The notes under the pieces: generated by a model | Told to the model about the DNA's origin: nothing | What the model saw: only the letters and a program-made list of their open reading frames with translations | The model's database searches: none | Translations under genes and position numbers: made by a program | In this document: positions 53,352-61,318 of the stretch, in pieces | Position numbering within the stretch: the stretch's first letter is position 1 | Layout: each line of letters begins with the position of its first letter | DNA from: Nitrospirota bacterium | Lineage (GTDB): Bacteria; Nitrospirota; Thermodesulfovibrionia; Thermodesulfovibrionales; Dissulfurispiraceae | Length of the DNA stretch: 64,000 bases | Direction: 5' to 3' | Assembly (NCBI GenBank): GCA_040752355.1 | Contig: JBFMHE010000008.1 | Coordinates: forward strand, 1-64,000

Positions 53352-53545
53352 TCTTCGGGCGACAATTGGTTATAGCCTCTATCGCAAAACAAGCTATCGA
53401 CCTCAACATTGATGTCGATCAAATACGCGGATTGAAGCTGGTCGCTATGGTCAACACTCTCAGGAAAATGGATCTCCCGAATCGCACGCAGCTTAATCGA
53501 GTTATTCGGGAAGTTTTAAAACGCGAATTCAAAGGAGGTGAATAG
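53348..53545 (+). CDS. Small hypothetical phage protein
   Basis: The 65-residue helical protein (MIFGRQLVIASIAKQAIDLN; LRKMDLPNRTQLNRVIREVL) begins at an ATGA overlap. No family is recognised. Confidence 0.5.
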   Translation: MIFGRQLVIASIAKQAIDLNIDVDQIRGLKLVAMVNTLRKMDLPNRTQLNRVIREVLKREFKGGE

Positions 53546-53546
53546 T

Positions 53547-53828
53547 ATGGCATCAGTAAGTTTTGGGAGTGTGAATCCGGGGTTGATAGCTGATCTTGAG
53601 AAGACCTTCGGCAAGCCCGCAGCATTCAGAGACATGTATAACGCCTTGTTCGACCAGGTTGACACTATCGACCGGGCGACTATGGGCAAGCTTGCCAATG
53701 AACACAAGCAGCCTATCACAGCAAACATCCATGTGCCAGGCGAGACCGTGAAGATGAGCGACGGCACCGAGTACGTTGTCGCAGCGGACGGCTCCTGGCG
53801 CAAGGTAGACAAGGAAGGAGGTGAATAG
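53547..53828 (+). CDS. Small hypothetical phage protein
   Basis: The 93-residue protein follows an excellent AAAGGAGGTGAATAGT ribosome-binding site. The C-terminal part (VKMSDGTEYVVAADGSWRKV) is beta-rich. No family is recognised. Confidence 0.55.
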   Translation: MASVSFGSVNPGLIADLEKTFGKPAAFRDMYNALFDQVDTIDRATMGKLANEHKQPITANIHVPGETVKMSDGTEYVVAADGSWRKVDKEGGE

Positions 53829-53829
53829 A

Positions 53830-54129
53830 ATGATTACACCAACAGTCGGAAGAGTCGTATTGTTTACCCCTGCGAAGTCGGACTTTATGGCGACTATCGA
53901 CAGGCAGCCGTGCGCCGCAATCATCGCGGCAGTACATTCGGACACGTGCGTTAACCTCGCGGTCTTCGACGCGAACGGCGCACACCATAGCAGGACCAGC
54001 GTTCCGTTGATCCAGGACGGCGCTCCGAAGCCTGAGGCTGGCGACTACTGCGAATGGATGCCCTACCAGAAAGGGCAGGCGGCAAAGACAGAGGAGCTGG
54101 AAAAGAAGCTGACTGAAGCGGGCTCATAG
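53830..54129 (+). CDS. Small phage protein with SH3-like start
   Basis: The 99-residue protein begins TPTVGRVVLFTPAKSD, then CAAIIAAVHSDTCVNLAVFD, a pattern of small phage beta-barrel proteins. Its ribosome-binding region GAAGGAGGTGAATAGA nearly repeats that of the previous gene. Confidence 0.6.
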   Translation: MITPTVGRVVLFTPAKSDFMATIDRQPCAAIIAAVHSDTCVNLAVFDANGAHHSRTSVPLIQDGAPKPEAGDYCEWMPYQKGQAAKTEELEKKLTEAGS

Positions 54130-54167
54130 CTCGTGGCTGATGCCCCACATTGTGGGGTATCGGTTAA

Positions 54168-54208
54168 GAGAGATGATTTCGAAGGCACACGACTGGAAAT
54201 CGTGTGTG
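54168..54208 (+). other. tRNA-Ser(GGA)-like fragment with intact anticodon arm
   Basis: GAGAGATG followed by CGAAGGCACACGACTGGAAA and TCGTGTGTG matches tRNA-Ser, including anticodon loop CTGGAAA (anticodon GGA) on a CACGA/TCGTG stem. The D-arm is shortened and the variable, T and acceptor 3' parts are missing. It ends in the ribosome-binding site of the next gene. A CCCCACA/TGTGGGG hairpin lies just upstream (about 54142-54157). Confidence 0.5.
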
Positions 54209-54221
54209 GGAGGAAAGGGTA

Positions 54222-54629
54222 ATGATCCAGACACTCATCATAATTTTCAGCTGCAGCTCAGTGTATCTCTTCAGCACGAAGACGAGATTCAAATACGGCT
54301 TCATAGCCGGGCTCCTGGGCCAGCCCTTCTGGATATACGAGACCTTTACGAAAGAACAGTGGGGAATGTTGATCGCAGCCCTCTGGTTCACGGCCTCTTA
54401 TATTAAGGGCATAAAGAACAATTTCAATCTGCCCGTATTCATGCAGTCACTCTTGAGCTGGATATTCTTCCTGCTTTGCCCTTTTCTCCTTGGTGGATGC
54501 TTGCCTCTGGTATTTCTAATGCTCGGTGTCGCTGAATGGATTATCAGTTTAGGCTTTGCAATTTACTGCATTGCCTACTTGGCAATTTTGGACGGACCGC
54601 TCGAACAAGGGAGAAAGCTGAGGATATGA
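54222..54629 (+). CDS. Phage membrane protein, possibly holin-like
   Basis: About 135 residues with four hydrophobic segments (about 1-17, 25-40, 47-62, 75-125). GGGAGGAAAG precedes ATG 54222. Position before the methylase and late regulator, and the small hydrophobic character, would suit a holin, but no lysis enzyme is adjacent. Confidence 0.55.
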   Translation: MIQTLIIIFSCSSVYLFSTKTRFKYGFIAGLLGQPFWIYETFTKEQWGMLIAALWFTASYIKGIKNNFNLPVFMQSLLSWIFFLLCPFLLGGCLPLVFLMLGVAEWIISLGFAIYCIAYLAILDGPLEQGRKLRI

Positions 54630-54826
54630 AAAGGAATATTCCCGAATTCTACGCCTACGAGATTAACGAATTAGCTCGGCGTGCCAGGACAAAGGACTAT
54701 TACGCCAGGTGCCTCAAGCTCATTAAAGATACCGTGCTGAATGATCTGTTCGATGTCACGATGCTCCATGAAAAGGAGATCAACTGGCTGTGGAGAATCA
54801 AAAGGGATTTGCAGGAGAGCATGTAA
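54626..54826 (+). CDS. Small hypothetical phage protein
   Basis: The 66-residue charged helical protein (MKRNIPEFYAYEINELARRA) is joined by ATGA upstream and TAATG downstream. Confidence 0.55.
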   Translation: MKRNIPEFYAYEINELARRARTKDYYARCLKLIKDTVLNDLFDVTMLHEKEINWLWRIKRDLQESM

Positions 54827-55629
54827 TGGTAAAACGGGTGCTGAACTATCCGGGGAGTAAATGGACAATTGCAGACTGGATCGTGCAGCACATGCCGCAA
54901 CACGACTCCTACCTTGAGCCCTTTTTCGGATCCGGCGCTGTGTTCTTCCAGAAAGAGCGCAGCGTGATCGAGACGGTCAACGACCTTGACGGTAACGTAG
55001 TCAACCTGTTCAGCGTTATCAGGGACAGGGGTAATGAACTGGCTCGCCTGATTCAAATGACGCCCTGGGCAAGGGATGAATACGAGCTTGGTTATGATGC
55101 GGCCGTCGAAGACCCTCTCGAGAGTGCAAGACGTTTTCTCGTGAGATGCTGGCAAGCTGTGGGTAATAAGCTCTGCCAGCGCACGGGATGGAAGAAAGAT
55201 ATCGTCCAGACAAAAAAATACTACCCTGGCATGTGGAATGATCTCCCCTACAGAATCCTTGCTATAGCGACCAGGCTAAAAGAGACACAGATCGAAAACC
55301 AGGATGCATTTAAGCTGATACCACGGTACAACGATCGTCGCGTGCTCATTTATGCCGACCCTCCCTATATGCTCGGCGTGCGTTGCAGCAAACAATACAA
55401 CCTTGAGCTTACCGAATGGGAGCACGGGTTTCTGCTTGATCTACTGTCACAGCATCGCGGCCCCGTAATCATATCCGCCTACGATAATCCTCTCTATAAG
55501 GATCGGCTGAGGGACTGGAGGAGGCTCTCTATTAATACATATACGTTTGGAGCTCGTCCACGGCAAGAAGTAATTTATTTGAATCGAACTGCAGTACAAG
55601 GAATGGATGATGGAGCAGGCAGCGTTTGA
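54826..55629 (+). CDS. Dam-type (D12 class) DNA adenine methyltransferase
   Basis: The 267-residue protein has the SAM motif FFGSG (34-38) after YPGSKW, and the catalytic DPPY at 178-181. These place it in the D12 class (Dam, T4 Dam, DpnM). It probably methylates phage DNA to evade host restriction or to time transcription. The start overlaps the previous stop by one base. Confidence 0.9.
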   Translation: MVKRVLNYPGSKWTIADWIVQHMPQHDSYLEPFFGSGAVFFQKERSVIETVNDLDGNVVNLFSVIRDRGNELARLIQMTPWARDEYELGYDAAVEDPLESARRFLVRCWQAVGNKLCQRTGWKKDIVQTKKYYPGMWNDLPYRILAIATRLKETQIENQDAFKLIPRYNDRRVLIYADPPYMLGVRCSKQYNLELTEWEHGFLLDLLSQHRGPVIISAYDNPLYKDRLRDWRRLSINTYTFGARPRQEVIYLNRTAVQGMDDGAGSV

Positions 55630-55957
55630 TTTTGATTTAACTGGCGAGGAGCGCATGATACTCGCAGCTTTGCGGGAGGGGAAGGAAAATGCCATCTTGG
55701 GAGATGAAATCGTGAAACTGACAGGGATAGGATACGACAGAGTTAGGCAGGTAATCTCGCATTTGGTTAACGAGCATTTCTATCTGATCGCAAGCTACTC
55801 TCGAGGCTATTACATCCCCACGAGCGCAGAGGAGGTCTCCGAAACAACCCGGAGCCTTCGCCATCGTGGCATCTCCATTCTTGTCCGGGCCGCGAAGCTG
55901 CAAAAGAAAAGCGTCGAGGAAATTTTTAATCAATCAAAACTGGAGTTCCAGCAATGA
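55607..55957 (+). CDS. Winged-helix phage protein
   Basis: The 116-residue protein has GEERMILAALREGKENAILG, then LTGIGYDRVRQVISHLVNEH, a winged-helix DNA-binding pattern with a wing around YSRGYYIPTS. It overlaps the methylase end by 23 bases and the next gene by four. Confidence 0.6.
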   Translation: MMEQAAFDFDLTGEERMILAALREGKENAILGDEIVKLTGIGYDRVRQVISHLVNEHFYLIASYSRGYYIPTSAEEVSETTRSLRHRGISILVRAAKLQKKSVEEIFNQSKLEFQQ

Positions 55958-56301
55958 TTGCGACGGTAATTCCTCAGCACAAATTATCAGAGATCGAGGC
56001 CGGTACCCGCAAGGTCCATCACCTCGCCGCCTCGCCATTCTGGAAGCGGAGACTGCTGAACCGGCACCACGGCGCGATCCAATTCCTCTGCGGCCACAAG
56101 TGCCGGGCGTTCACCATAGAGAGGATTGAATATATAGCTACGCCTGAGGATGTCCTTGAGGTCATCCTCACCCCTTACTGCTTCGCCCTCTACTTGGGGG
56201 GGGGGCTTCACCTGGCCGAGGCAGGAAGAGATGTTTACTGCAGATCACGCGTCACGCGTTACGCGTCACGGGAGTTACTGTGGAGTGGATTAAAGAGCTG
56301 A
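55954..56301 (+). CDS. ASCH-like phage protein containing a G10 tract
   Basis: The 115-residue frame begins with MIATVIPQHKLSEIEAGTRK, RRLLNRHHGAIQFLCG, an ASCH/PUA-like start. At residue 82 it crosses ten consecutive G (56196-56205). The remaining ~33 residues include a dispersed repeat and look artificial. One extra G would instead join the frame to the Mor-like gene with no stop between. Confidence 0.5.
   Translation: MIATVIPQHKLSEIEAGTRKVHHLAASPFWKRRLLNRHHGAIQFLCGHKCRAFTIERIEYIATPEDVLEVILTPYCFALYLGGGLHLAEAGRDVYCRSRVTRYASRELLWSGLKS
56196..56205 (+). repeat. G10 homopolymer in coding sequence
   Basis: Ten G in a row, the longest G run in the window. Such tracts are prone to slippage. With 11 G the frame continues without a stop into the gene at 56280. 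Confidence 0.8.
56243..56270 (+). repeat. Dispersed ACGCGTTACGC-type repeat, copy 1
   Basis: GATCACGCGTCACGCGTTAC, then GCGTCACG: variant of the element found intact at 63008 and 63261. Confidence 0.65.
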
Positions 56302-56594
56302 CAGAGGAGGAGCTGACCGCGGCCCTGGAGAAAGATTCCGAGCTGGTCTTTCAGCACTGCGGCTTGCCGACGCTGATCGCGCTCTGGGAGAACCTCCCCG
56401 GCATCACGATCTACCTATCGGAGAAGCCGCTCTACGCGCTCAAGCGGCGCTACGCCCGGAAGCACTTCGACCCCAACGATGATAAGCGCAGCGCGAAGGC
56501 TTTGGCGATCCTGCTGAAGGTCTCCGAAAAGTTCATTTACGAGGCGATCTCCTCGTCAGACGAGAAAGACGACCGGCAGGGACGGTTGATCTGA
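56280..56594 (+). CDS. Mor/C-like transcription activator of the phage middle or late genes
   Basis: The 104-residue protein matches the Mor family: GLPTLIALWENLPGITIYLS, then a helix-turn-helix (SAKALAILLKVSEKFIYEAI). Mor and C activate middle and late transcription in Mu. GTG at 56280 is the start, with GGGAG upstream. It is the last clear gene of the rightward operon, just before the convergent head module. Confidence 0.85.
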   Translation: MEWIKELTEEELTAALEKDSELVFQHCGLPTLIALWENLPGITIYLSEKPLYALKRRYARKHFDPNDDKRSAKALAILLKVSEKFIYEAISSSDEKDDRQGRLI

Positions 56595-56621
56595 CGGCCA
56601 TGAAAAGAGGTATCATATAAA

Positions 56622-56828
56622 ATGAGCAATTACTATTTCATTGCCTGTCATAGCTGCGCAGAGTACTGCGATGCATTTGCTCAGCATGTCTCGGGTAACG
56701 CCCACCATCTGGACAAGTCCGAAACGTTGCTTCCTCTTTTTTTGTCGAAGCATCAGGATTGTGCCCGGCTGCAGGTCATCTCGGAGTACTCTGAGCTGAT
56801 CGATCGGTATTCGGAATTCAGAGGCTGA
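56622..56828 (+). CDS. Small Cys-containing phage protein
   Basis: The 68-residue protein (MSNYYFIACHSCAEYCDAFA) has a possible metal-binding C-x2-C-x3-C start. AAGAGGTATC precedes the ATG. A minus-strand frame of similar length over the same span has no supporting features. Confidence 0.5.
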   Translation: MSNYYFIACHSCAEYCDAFAQHVSGNAHHLDKSETLLPLFLSKHQDCARLQVISEYSELIDRYSEFRG

Positions 56829-56853
56829 TTCACGCGTCATGCATTACGGTCGT
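56827..56853 (+). repeat. Dispersed repeat, copy 2
   Basis: GATTCACGCGTCATGCATTA, then CGGTCGT: related to copies at 56243, 63008 and 63261. It sits at the junction of the convergent operons. Confidence 0.6.
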
Positions 56854-56854
56854 T

Positions 56855-57274
56855 TTACTTCCCTCTCAGCAAATAATTCCGCAGCGCCTCTTTAATCTCC
56901 TCGATATCGGCATCGGTCAGCTTTAAAAACGGCCGCGCCGGTATCGTCACCTTCCGGCCTCTCCCGGCCTTCCCGCCGAATTGATGGATCGCCGCATACA
57001 CCGTATTCGTCCCCACGCGGGCGGAGCGGGCATCGTGCTTCTGCGCTATCGAGGCTGCGAGCTGTCCGCTTTTCTGCAGCGTCTTCCCCTGCTGCATCAG
57101 TGCCCGCTTCGAAGGCCTCCACCGGGGCCGTCCTTCGGCCTCGAAGTTCTGCTCCACCGCATCATGCATGATCCCGGCTATCTGCCGCATCACCGGCGAC
57201 ATGTTGGCGCCGCGCCCCTGCAGGTCGGTGAGGAGCCGCAGCGCCTCTTTGTCTTTTACACCGATTTTAATCAT
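56855..57274 (-). CDS. Phage virion morphogenesis (tail-completion) protein
   Basis: The 139-residue protein has the family pattern: MRQIAGIMHDAVEQNFEAEG, then RPRWRPSKRALMQQGKTLQK and the C-terminal TIPARPFLKLTDADIEEI. It helps join head and tail (Mu gpG/P2 gpS-like). It is the last gene of the leftward head operon in this window. Confidence 0.88.
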   Translation of the reverse strand: MIKIGVKDKEALRLLTDLQGRGANMSPVMRQIAGIMHDAVEQNFEAEGRPRWRPSKRALMQQGKTLQKSGQLAASIAQKHDARSARVGTNTVYAAIHQFGGKAGRGRKVTIPARPFLKLTDADIEEIKEALRNYLLRGK

Positions 57275-57393
57275 CGCGGCTCCTGTGGTAAAATATAGTC
57301 AACAGGTCCCGGAAACACGGTGAATCTCCCGGCCGTAGGACGGTCGTATCGACCGGATCGCGTGTGGGTGCAGGGGAGCCCCACCCGGGGCCT

Positions 57394-58617
57394 TTATAAT
57401 TCATCTTTTAATATCTTCCCTTTTTTCCTGACGGTCTTTACCTCTTTCATTTCAGCCTTTCTGAAGGATGTCATAAAGAGGGTCTCTCCACTCCTCGTAG
57501 ACTTCACTGCCGAGAAATATATTTCTTCTCCTGCCCTGAAGAAGACGATTGTCTGTTCGCCGTCCTGCACAATGAGCTGCGCTTTTGCGATGATGTCGGG
57601 CAGCTTCCGGTAATCCTCTATGCGCAGCTCCGGATGTCCGGTGATGCCCTCTATCCAGCCTCGCTGTTTCCTGAGCGTCTCATCCGACATAAGGACGGTC
57701 TGGCTCTTGGCGCCGATCAGCCCTCTGTAGTCCTCGTTGAGCACTGCCACGGGAAAGTTGCCGCCCATCTTACCCTCGTAAAACATTTTGAAGTCCGGCC
57801 CCGTGAGCCCACCCTCAATCCACTTTTTAGCCACATCATAATCGTAGCGGTCCAGGTCCGGCATCCACGCCGCCTTGCCGGGGTTGTAGCTCCAGCCCGG
57901 ATCGGGCGCGACCTTCTCGCCCGTGAGCGGGTCCCGGTAGACCGTCACCGGCCTCAGCTCTCCGGTCGTTTTCGAGATGAGGACCTCTTTTGTGGAGAGC
58001 TTGCCGTCGGACGTCTCGGGCGTTATCCCCTTGCTCTTGAGATTGCGGTCGCTCAGCGCGCGCACGCGGCATCTGCAGCCCCAGCCGTTGGGCGGATAGT
58101 GGGAAATCCAAACGGGGTCGTCGTAGCGGAAGGTCTTGCCGTTCAGCGCGGCGTGCGCCGGTCTCGTGCGCGAATCCATCACCGCCACGTACTGCCACCA
58201 GGGCCGGTCGTCCACGTTAGCCATAAAGTCTTTATACCGCCCGGCCATGTACGCAGTCTGCAGATTGTTCTGATAGATCGTCCGCAGCCGGTGCGGCGAG
58301 CCGAGCTGCACGGTCTGCGCCCCGGTTTCGCCGCCGATCAGCTTGCGGCCCCACCATCCCTTAGCCTGGAGCCGCGGCGTCAGTTCTTTTTTGAACTGCT
58401 GCAGCGTGAGCCCCTCATCGAGCGACTTCTGCACCATCTCCTTGATATCCTTAAGGATGTCTGGCCGCATCGCTTTTGCCACGGTGAAGGCCTTGGCATG
58501 GGCTTCCTGCCACGTATCCTGCCAGTCCCAGCTGAAGGTGTAGCCTTTGCCCTTGAAGTACTCTACGGCCTTCTCAGGCGGCAGGCCGATGGCGTAGGAG
58601 AGATCGGGCTTGCTCAT
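57394..58617 (-). CDS. Mu gpF/gp30-like head morphogenesis protein with a C-terminal nuclease-toxin-like domain
   Basis: The 407-residue protein has the SPP1 gp7/Mu F core (about 60-220): RLRTIYQNNLQTAYMAGRYK, then DSRTRPAHAALNGKTFRYDD and PPNGWGCRCRVRAL. After a linker, about residues 300-400 form a separate unit (GITGHPELRIEDYRKLPDII; VQDGEQTIVFFRAGEEIYFS), similar in pattern to the phage-Barnase-EndoU-type nuclease domains often fused to Mu F proteins. The toxin assignment is from pattern only. It is coupled to the upstream gene by a four-base overlap. Confidence 0.85.
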   Translation of the reverse strand: MSKPDLSYAIGLPPEKAVEYFKGKGYTFSWDWQDTWQEAHAKAFTVAKAMRPDILKDIKEMVQKSLDEGLTLQQFKKELTPRLQAKGWWGRKLIGGETGAQTVQLGSPHRLRTIYQNNLQTAYMAGRYKDFMANVDDRPWWQYVAVMDSRTRPAHAALNGKTFRYDDPVWISHYPPNGWGCRCRVRALSDRNLKSKGITPETSDGKLSTKEVLISKTTGELRPVTVYRDPLTGEKVAPDPGWSYNPGKAAWMPDLDRYDYDVAKKWIEGGLTGPDFKMFYEGKMGGNFPVAVLNEDYRGLIGAKSQTVLMSDETLRKQRGWIEGITGHPELRIEDYRKLPDIIAKAQLIVQDGEQTIVFFRAGEEIYFSAVKSTRSGETLFMTSFRKAEMKEVKTVRKKGKILKDEL

Positions 58618-59987
58618 TGCCGGGTATCCTGGGTGATGAGGATCGTGAATTGCAGCGCCGTTTGCGGAGTGGTATCATCCGCATTGCGCACTTCGACCTC
58701 GGCATAGTGCCTGCCGACCGTATCTGTTTCACTCGCCGTCAATGTAATCGTGCATATTCCATTGATTGCATCCGTGATGGTGCATTCCCGGTTGACCTTT
58801 GCGGTTGGCGAGGTCTGATTTGTCTTCATGCAGAAATAGGCTTTCCTCCCGGTCAGATTCCACTGCGCGCCGAGATTGAACGTGAGCGTCTTAACATCTC
58901 CTCGCGTAACTTCCTGAAGGGCGCTGTCCGAGACAGTGATCATATGCTGCAGCACACCGGTCGAGAGATTGCCGGTGAGCGTCTGCTCCCTGGCAATGTC
59001 CTCGCCTGCAGCGATGTTTCTCGATGTAAGCTTCCTCTCGGCAACGTGCGCATTGCTCCAGGCCCGCTGGGCGATATCGGTCTTGTCCGCATCCGAGATG
59101 CTCGCCGTAGCCGTTGCATTGGCCTCCACCTTGTTGTCTGCGGTGACGGCGACCTGGTTGGTCGGCGATGTCCCAGTCTTCTTCAGCAGCGCTGCCGACG
59201 CTTCTATATCGGCCAGGATGAGCGTCGACCGGGATGAGATCGTCGCATCCAGGTTATCAAGCCGCGCGTCATTGGTAAGCAGGGGATTCGTCGGAATATT
59301 GTTGACGCTTGTCTGTGTGGCCCTGCTTGTTACCGTGGTGTCGAGATTGGTTTTGAGCTTCAGCCCTATGCTGTTTGCCGTCGATATGGCTGATTCGAGC
59401 ACATTCCAGACCGAAACCGCCAGCGATGTCGAAAACGCCGTCAGCGTCCGGGTGGCCGAGCTCCATACCTTATCCGCAGCCGTCTGCAGGATATCGACGG
59501 CCCCCTGCTGCACCGATTTGACATAGTTCGACACATCGAACTGCAGCTTATCGGTTTGAGTTTTGATGGCGGTGATGCTCGTATTGTCGGGCGCGGTATA
59601 GCCTGATGTTGCGAGTTTCGTTGAGATATCAGCCGCGATAGAAGCGCCTGCCGGAGCACCCAGGCGGGACATGATATCTGCATTGCTGTCCGCCTCGATC
59701 TCGAAGCAGAATTCCGTCGCCACTGCCTTCGCAGTCGAAACAGTCCCCGCCATGCGGACAATGTATTGACCTGCTGCATAGCCGGTTGTATCAATCGAGC
59801 CGCCGTAATGACCAGTCTTCGCGTTGACCTTCGCAGGAGCGGCAAGAGAGGTAAAGGTAAATGTATCATCAGGTTTTTCGAGCTGTGCTTCGGGCGATGT
59901 CGGGTCTTCAACTGTTCCCTGATCATTGTGAAAATTAGCCCGGTATTTCACCGTTGCCCCTGCCTTGTATTTGCCGAGATAGATCAT
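58614..59987 (-). CDS. Phage fibre/baseplate-upper-protein-like structural protein
   Basis: The 457-residue protein starts with a beta domain (about 1-100: TVEDPTSPEAQLEKPDDTFT; GQYIVRMAGTVSTA). A long low-complexity helical region follows, with repeated Thr/Ser/Ala/Asp patterns (about 100-330) that suggest a trimeric fibre shaft. It ends in a second beta domain (about 350-457). This resembles BppU-like adaptor proteins. It lies between portal and gpF, an unusual place. Confidence 0.6.
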   Translation of the reverse strand: MIYLGKYKAGATVKYRANFHNDQGTVEDPTSPEAQLEKPDDTFTFTSLAAPAKVNAKTGHYGGSIDTTGYAAGQYIVRMAGTVSTAKAVATEFCFEIEADSNADIMSRLGAPAGASIAADISTKLATSGYTAPDNTSITAIKTQTDKLQFDVSNYVKSVQQGAVDILQTAADKVWSSATRTLTAFSTSLAVSVWNVLESAISTANSIGLKLKTNLDTTVTSRATQTSVNNIPTNPLLTNDARLDNLDATISSRSTLILADIEASAALLKKTGTSPTNQVAVTADNKVEANATATASISDADKTDIAQRAWSNAHVAERKLTSRNIAAGEDIAREQTLTGNLSTGVLQHMITVSDSALQEVTRGDVKTLTFNLGAQWNLTGRKAYFCMKTNQTSPTAKVNRECTITDAINGICTITLTASETDTVGRHYAEVEVRNADDTTPQTALQFTILITQDTRQ

Positions 59988-59996
59988 CTCTTCTCC

Positions 59997-61052
59997 TTAC
60001 CTCATAGTCCCGAATGGGCCGACTGCACCGCCGCCTGAGCCTGCTCCATCGTGTATTTTCGATATGATCAACCCAAGAAACGGCCTCACTGTGGCGTCTT
60101 GTGACCACACGCCACTTGACTTCTGTGTCCTGTAACATTTATCTCCTCCAATGTAGCACGCCATCATAGCAGCGTCAGGAAAATTATTGTTAGGCACAGT
60201 TATATTTGTTGACGATTCCGGGACCAATACTGCTCGATACCAGGTGTTTGGCTCAAGTGTCACCGGAGTGCTAAAAAATTCATAGACCGGTGCGGATGAG
60301 GAATTGGAATAATAAAACCCCGCTGGGAAGCTGATGCTTCGAAGTACGCTGCCATCCGAATCGTAGAGCTTCAATGAAAAAACATCTGTATAATTACCAT
60401 AAAACCAAAGACCAGAAACTTCAACCTGCGCTGGTGTCTGTATATATATTCCATGCTCTGTGACCGTAGTGATGTTACTGAACCCCCCTGATGTCCCTCC
60501 CACACCCCAGCCACCCCAAAAAGCGAAGCTACCATCATCGTACTCCAAAATCACGGACAAGAAAGAATTTGATTTCGTCCACGTTGTACCGTTAAACGTT
60601 CCTACGTAATAACTATTTTGATAACCTGAAAAAAGTTTATCGAGCCGGTAGAGGTTCAAATTTCCAGCAACGTAAGAAGGAAATGAAAAATCAACTGCAA
60701 TAGGCTCCATGTATGTAACAGGCAGGTCAGCGGTCAGTTGACCCGCTTTCCAAATATGGTCATCAGTATCAGCAATCACCGAGTTGAAATAAGCGTTCCC
60801 GGCACCCTTTACAATACCGTCGGGAAGTCCGCTGGCATTGACACCCTGTATAGACACCCTGACGGTATCACCTATAGCAACCGTCACTGTGCGATAGTGG
60901 ACCGTCCTTATGCTGCCGGATTTAGGGGCCTTAAATACAAAAGCCACTCTATGACCTGCAGCTGCCATGGTCGCATTCGCGCTATAAAATTGCCCGTAAA
61001 AGTCTGGCACTGGATACGCTACAAAACCGCTAGGAAATATCTGTAATGCCAC
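59997..61052 (-). CDS. Putative phage adhesin/receptor-binding protein
   Basis: The 351-residue protein is beta-rich and aromatic/Gly-rich (YFNSVIADTDDHIWKAGQL; WGGWGVGGTSGGFSN; EPNTWYRAVLVPESS), typical of phage tail-spike or receptor-binding folds. It ends in GAGSGGGAVGPFG. No family is recognised. It starts with GTG that overlaps the preceding stop by one base. Confidence 0.5.
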   Translation of the reverse strand: MALQIFPSGFVAYPVPDFYGQFYSANATMAAAGHRVAFVFKAPKSGSIRTVHYRTVTVAIGDTVRVSIQGVNASGLPDGIVKGAGNAYFNSVIADTDDHIWKAGQLTADLPVTYMEPIAVDFSFPSYVAGNLNLYRLDKLFSGYQNSYYVGTFNGTTWTKSNSFLSVILEYDDGSFAFWGGWGVGGTSGGFSNITTVTEHGIYIQTPAQVEVSGLWFYGNYTDVFSLKLYDSDGSVLRSISFPAGFYYSNSSSAPVYEFFSTPVTLEPNTWYRAVLVPESSTNITVPNNNFPDAAMMACYIGGDKCYRTQKSSGVWSQDATVRPFLGLIISKIHDGAGSGGGAVGPFGTMR

Positions 61053-61291
61053 TATCGCACCTTAAACGTTACGCTTTCGACTGTTGACTTAACTAAAGAG
61101 ATATTCCTCGGGTCAATTCCCTCAAGATTCACACGCAAAAACATATTTTGAAAATGCAAAGGAACGTCGGTATTCCCATTAACCACAAACTGCTCAAAAA
61201 CATCGATCGGCAAGGTATACCCTTCCTGCCCTGACTGCAACTCGATCATGTCATTCCCCGCATCATTTACTGTGATTTCGACTTCCGCCAT
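61052..61291 (-). CDS. Small phage structural accessory protein
   Basis: The 79-residue beta-rich acidic protein (MAEVEITVNDAGNDMIELQS) is coupled to the adhesin-like gene. No family is recognised. GGAGGAAAAG precedes the ATG. Confidence 0.5.
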   Translation of the reverse strand: MAEVEITVNDAGNDMIELQSGQEGYTLPIDVFEQFVVNGNTDVPLHFQNMFLRVNLEGIDPRNISLVKSTVESVTFKVR

Positions 61292-61318
61292 CTTCTTTTC
61301 CTCCTACGTTGATTGTTA

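Noticed and set aside
57275-57393. Possible small gene between gpF and the virion morphogenesis gene
   Set aside because: The 119 bases contain a GC-rich hairpin region but no ORF with a start and ribosome-binding site.
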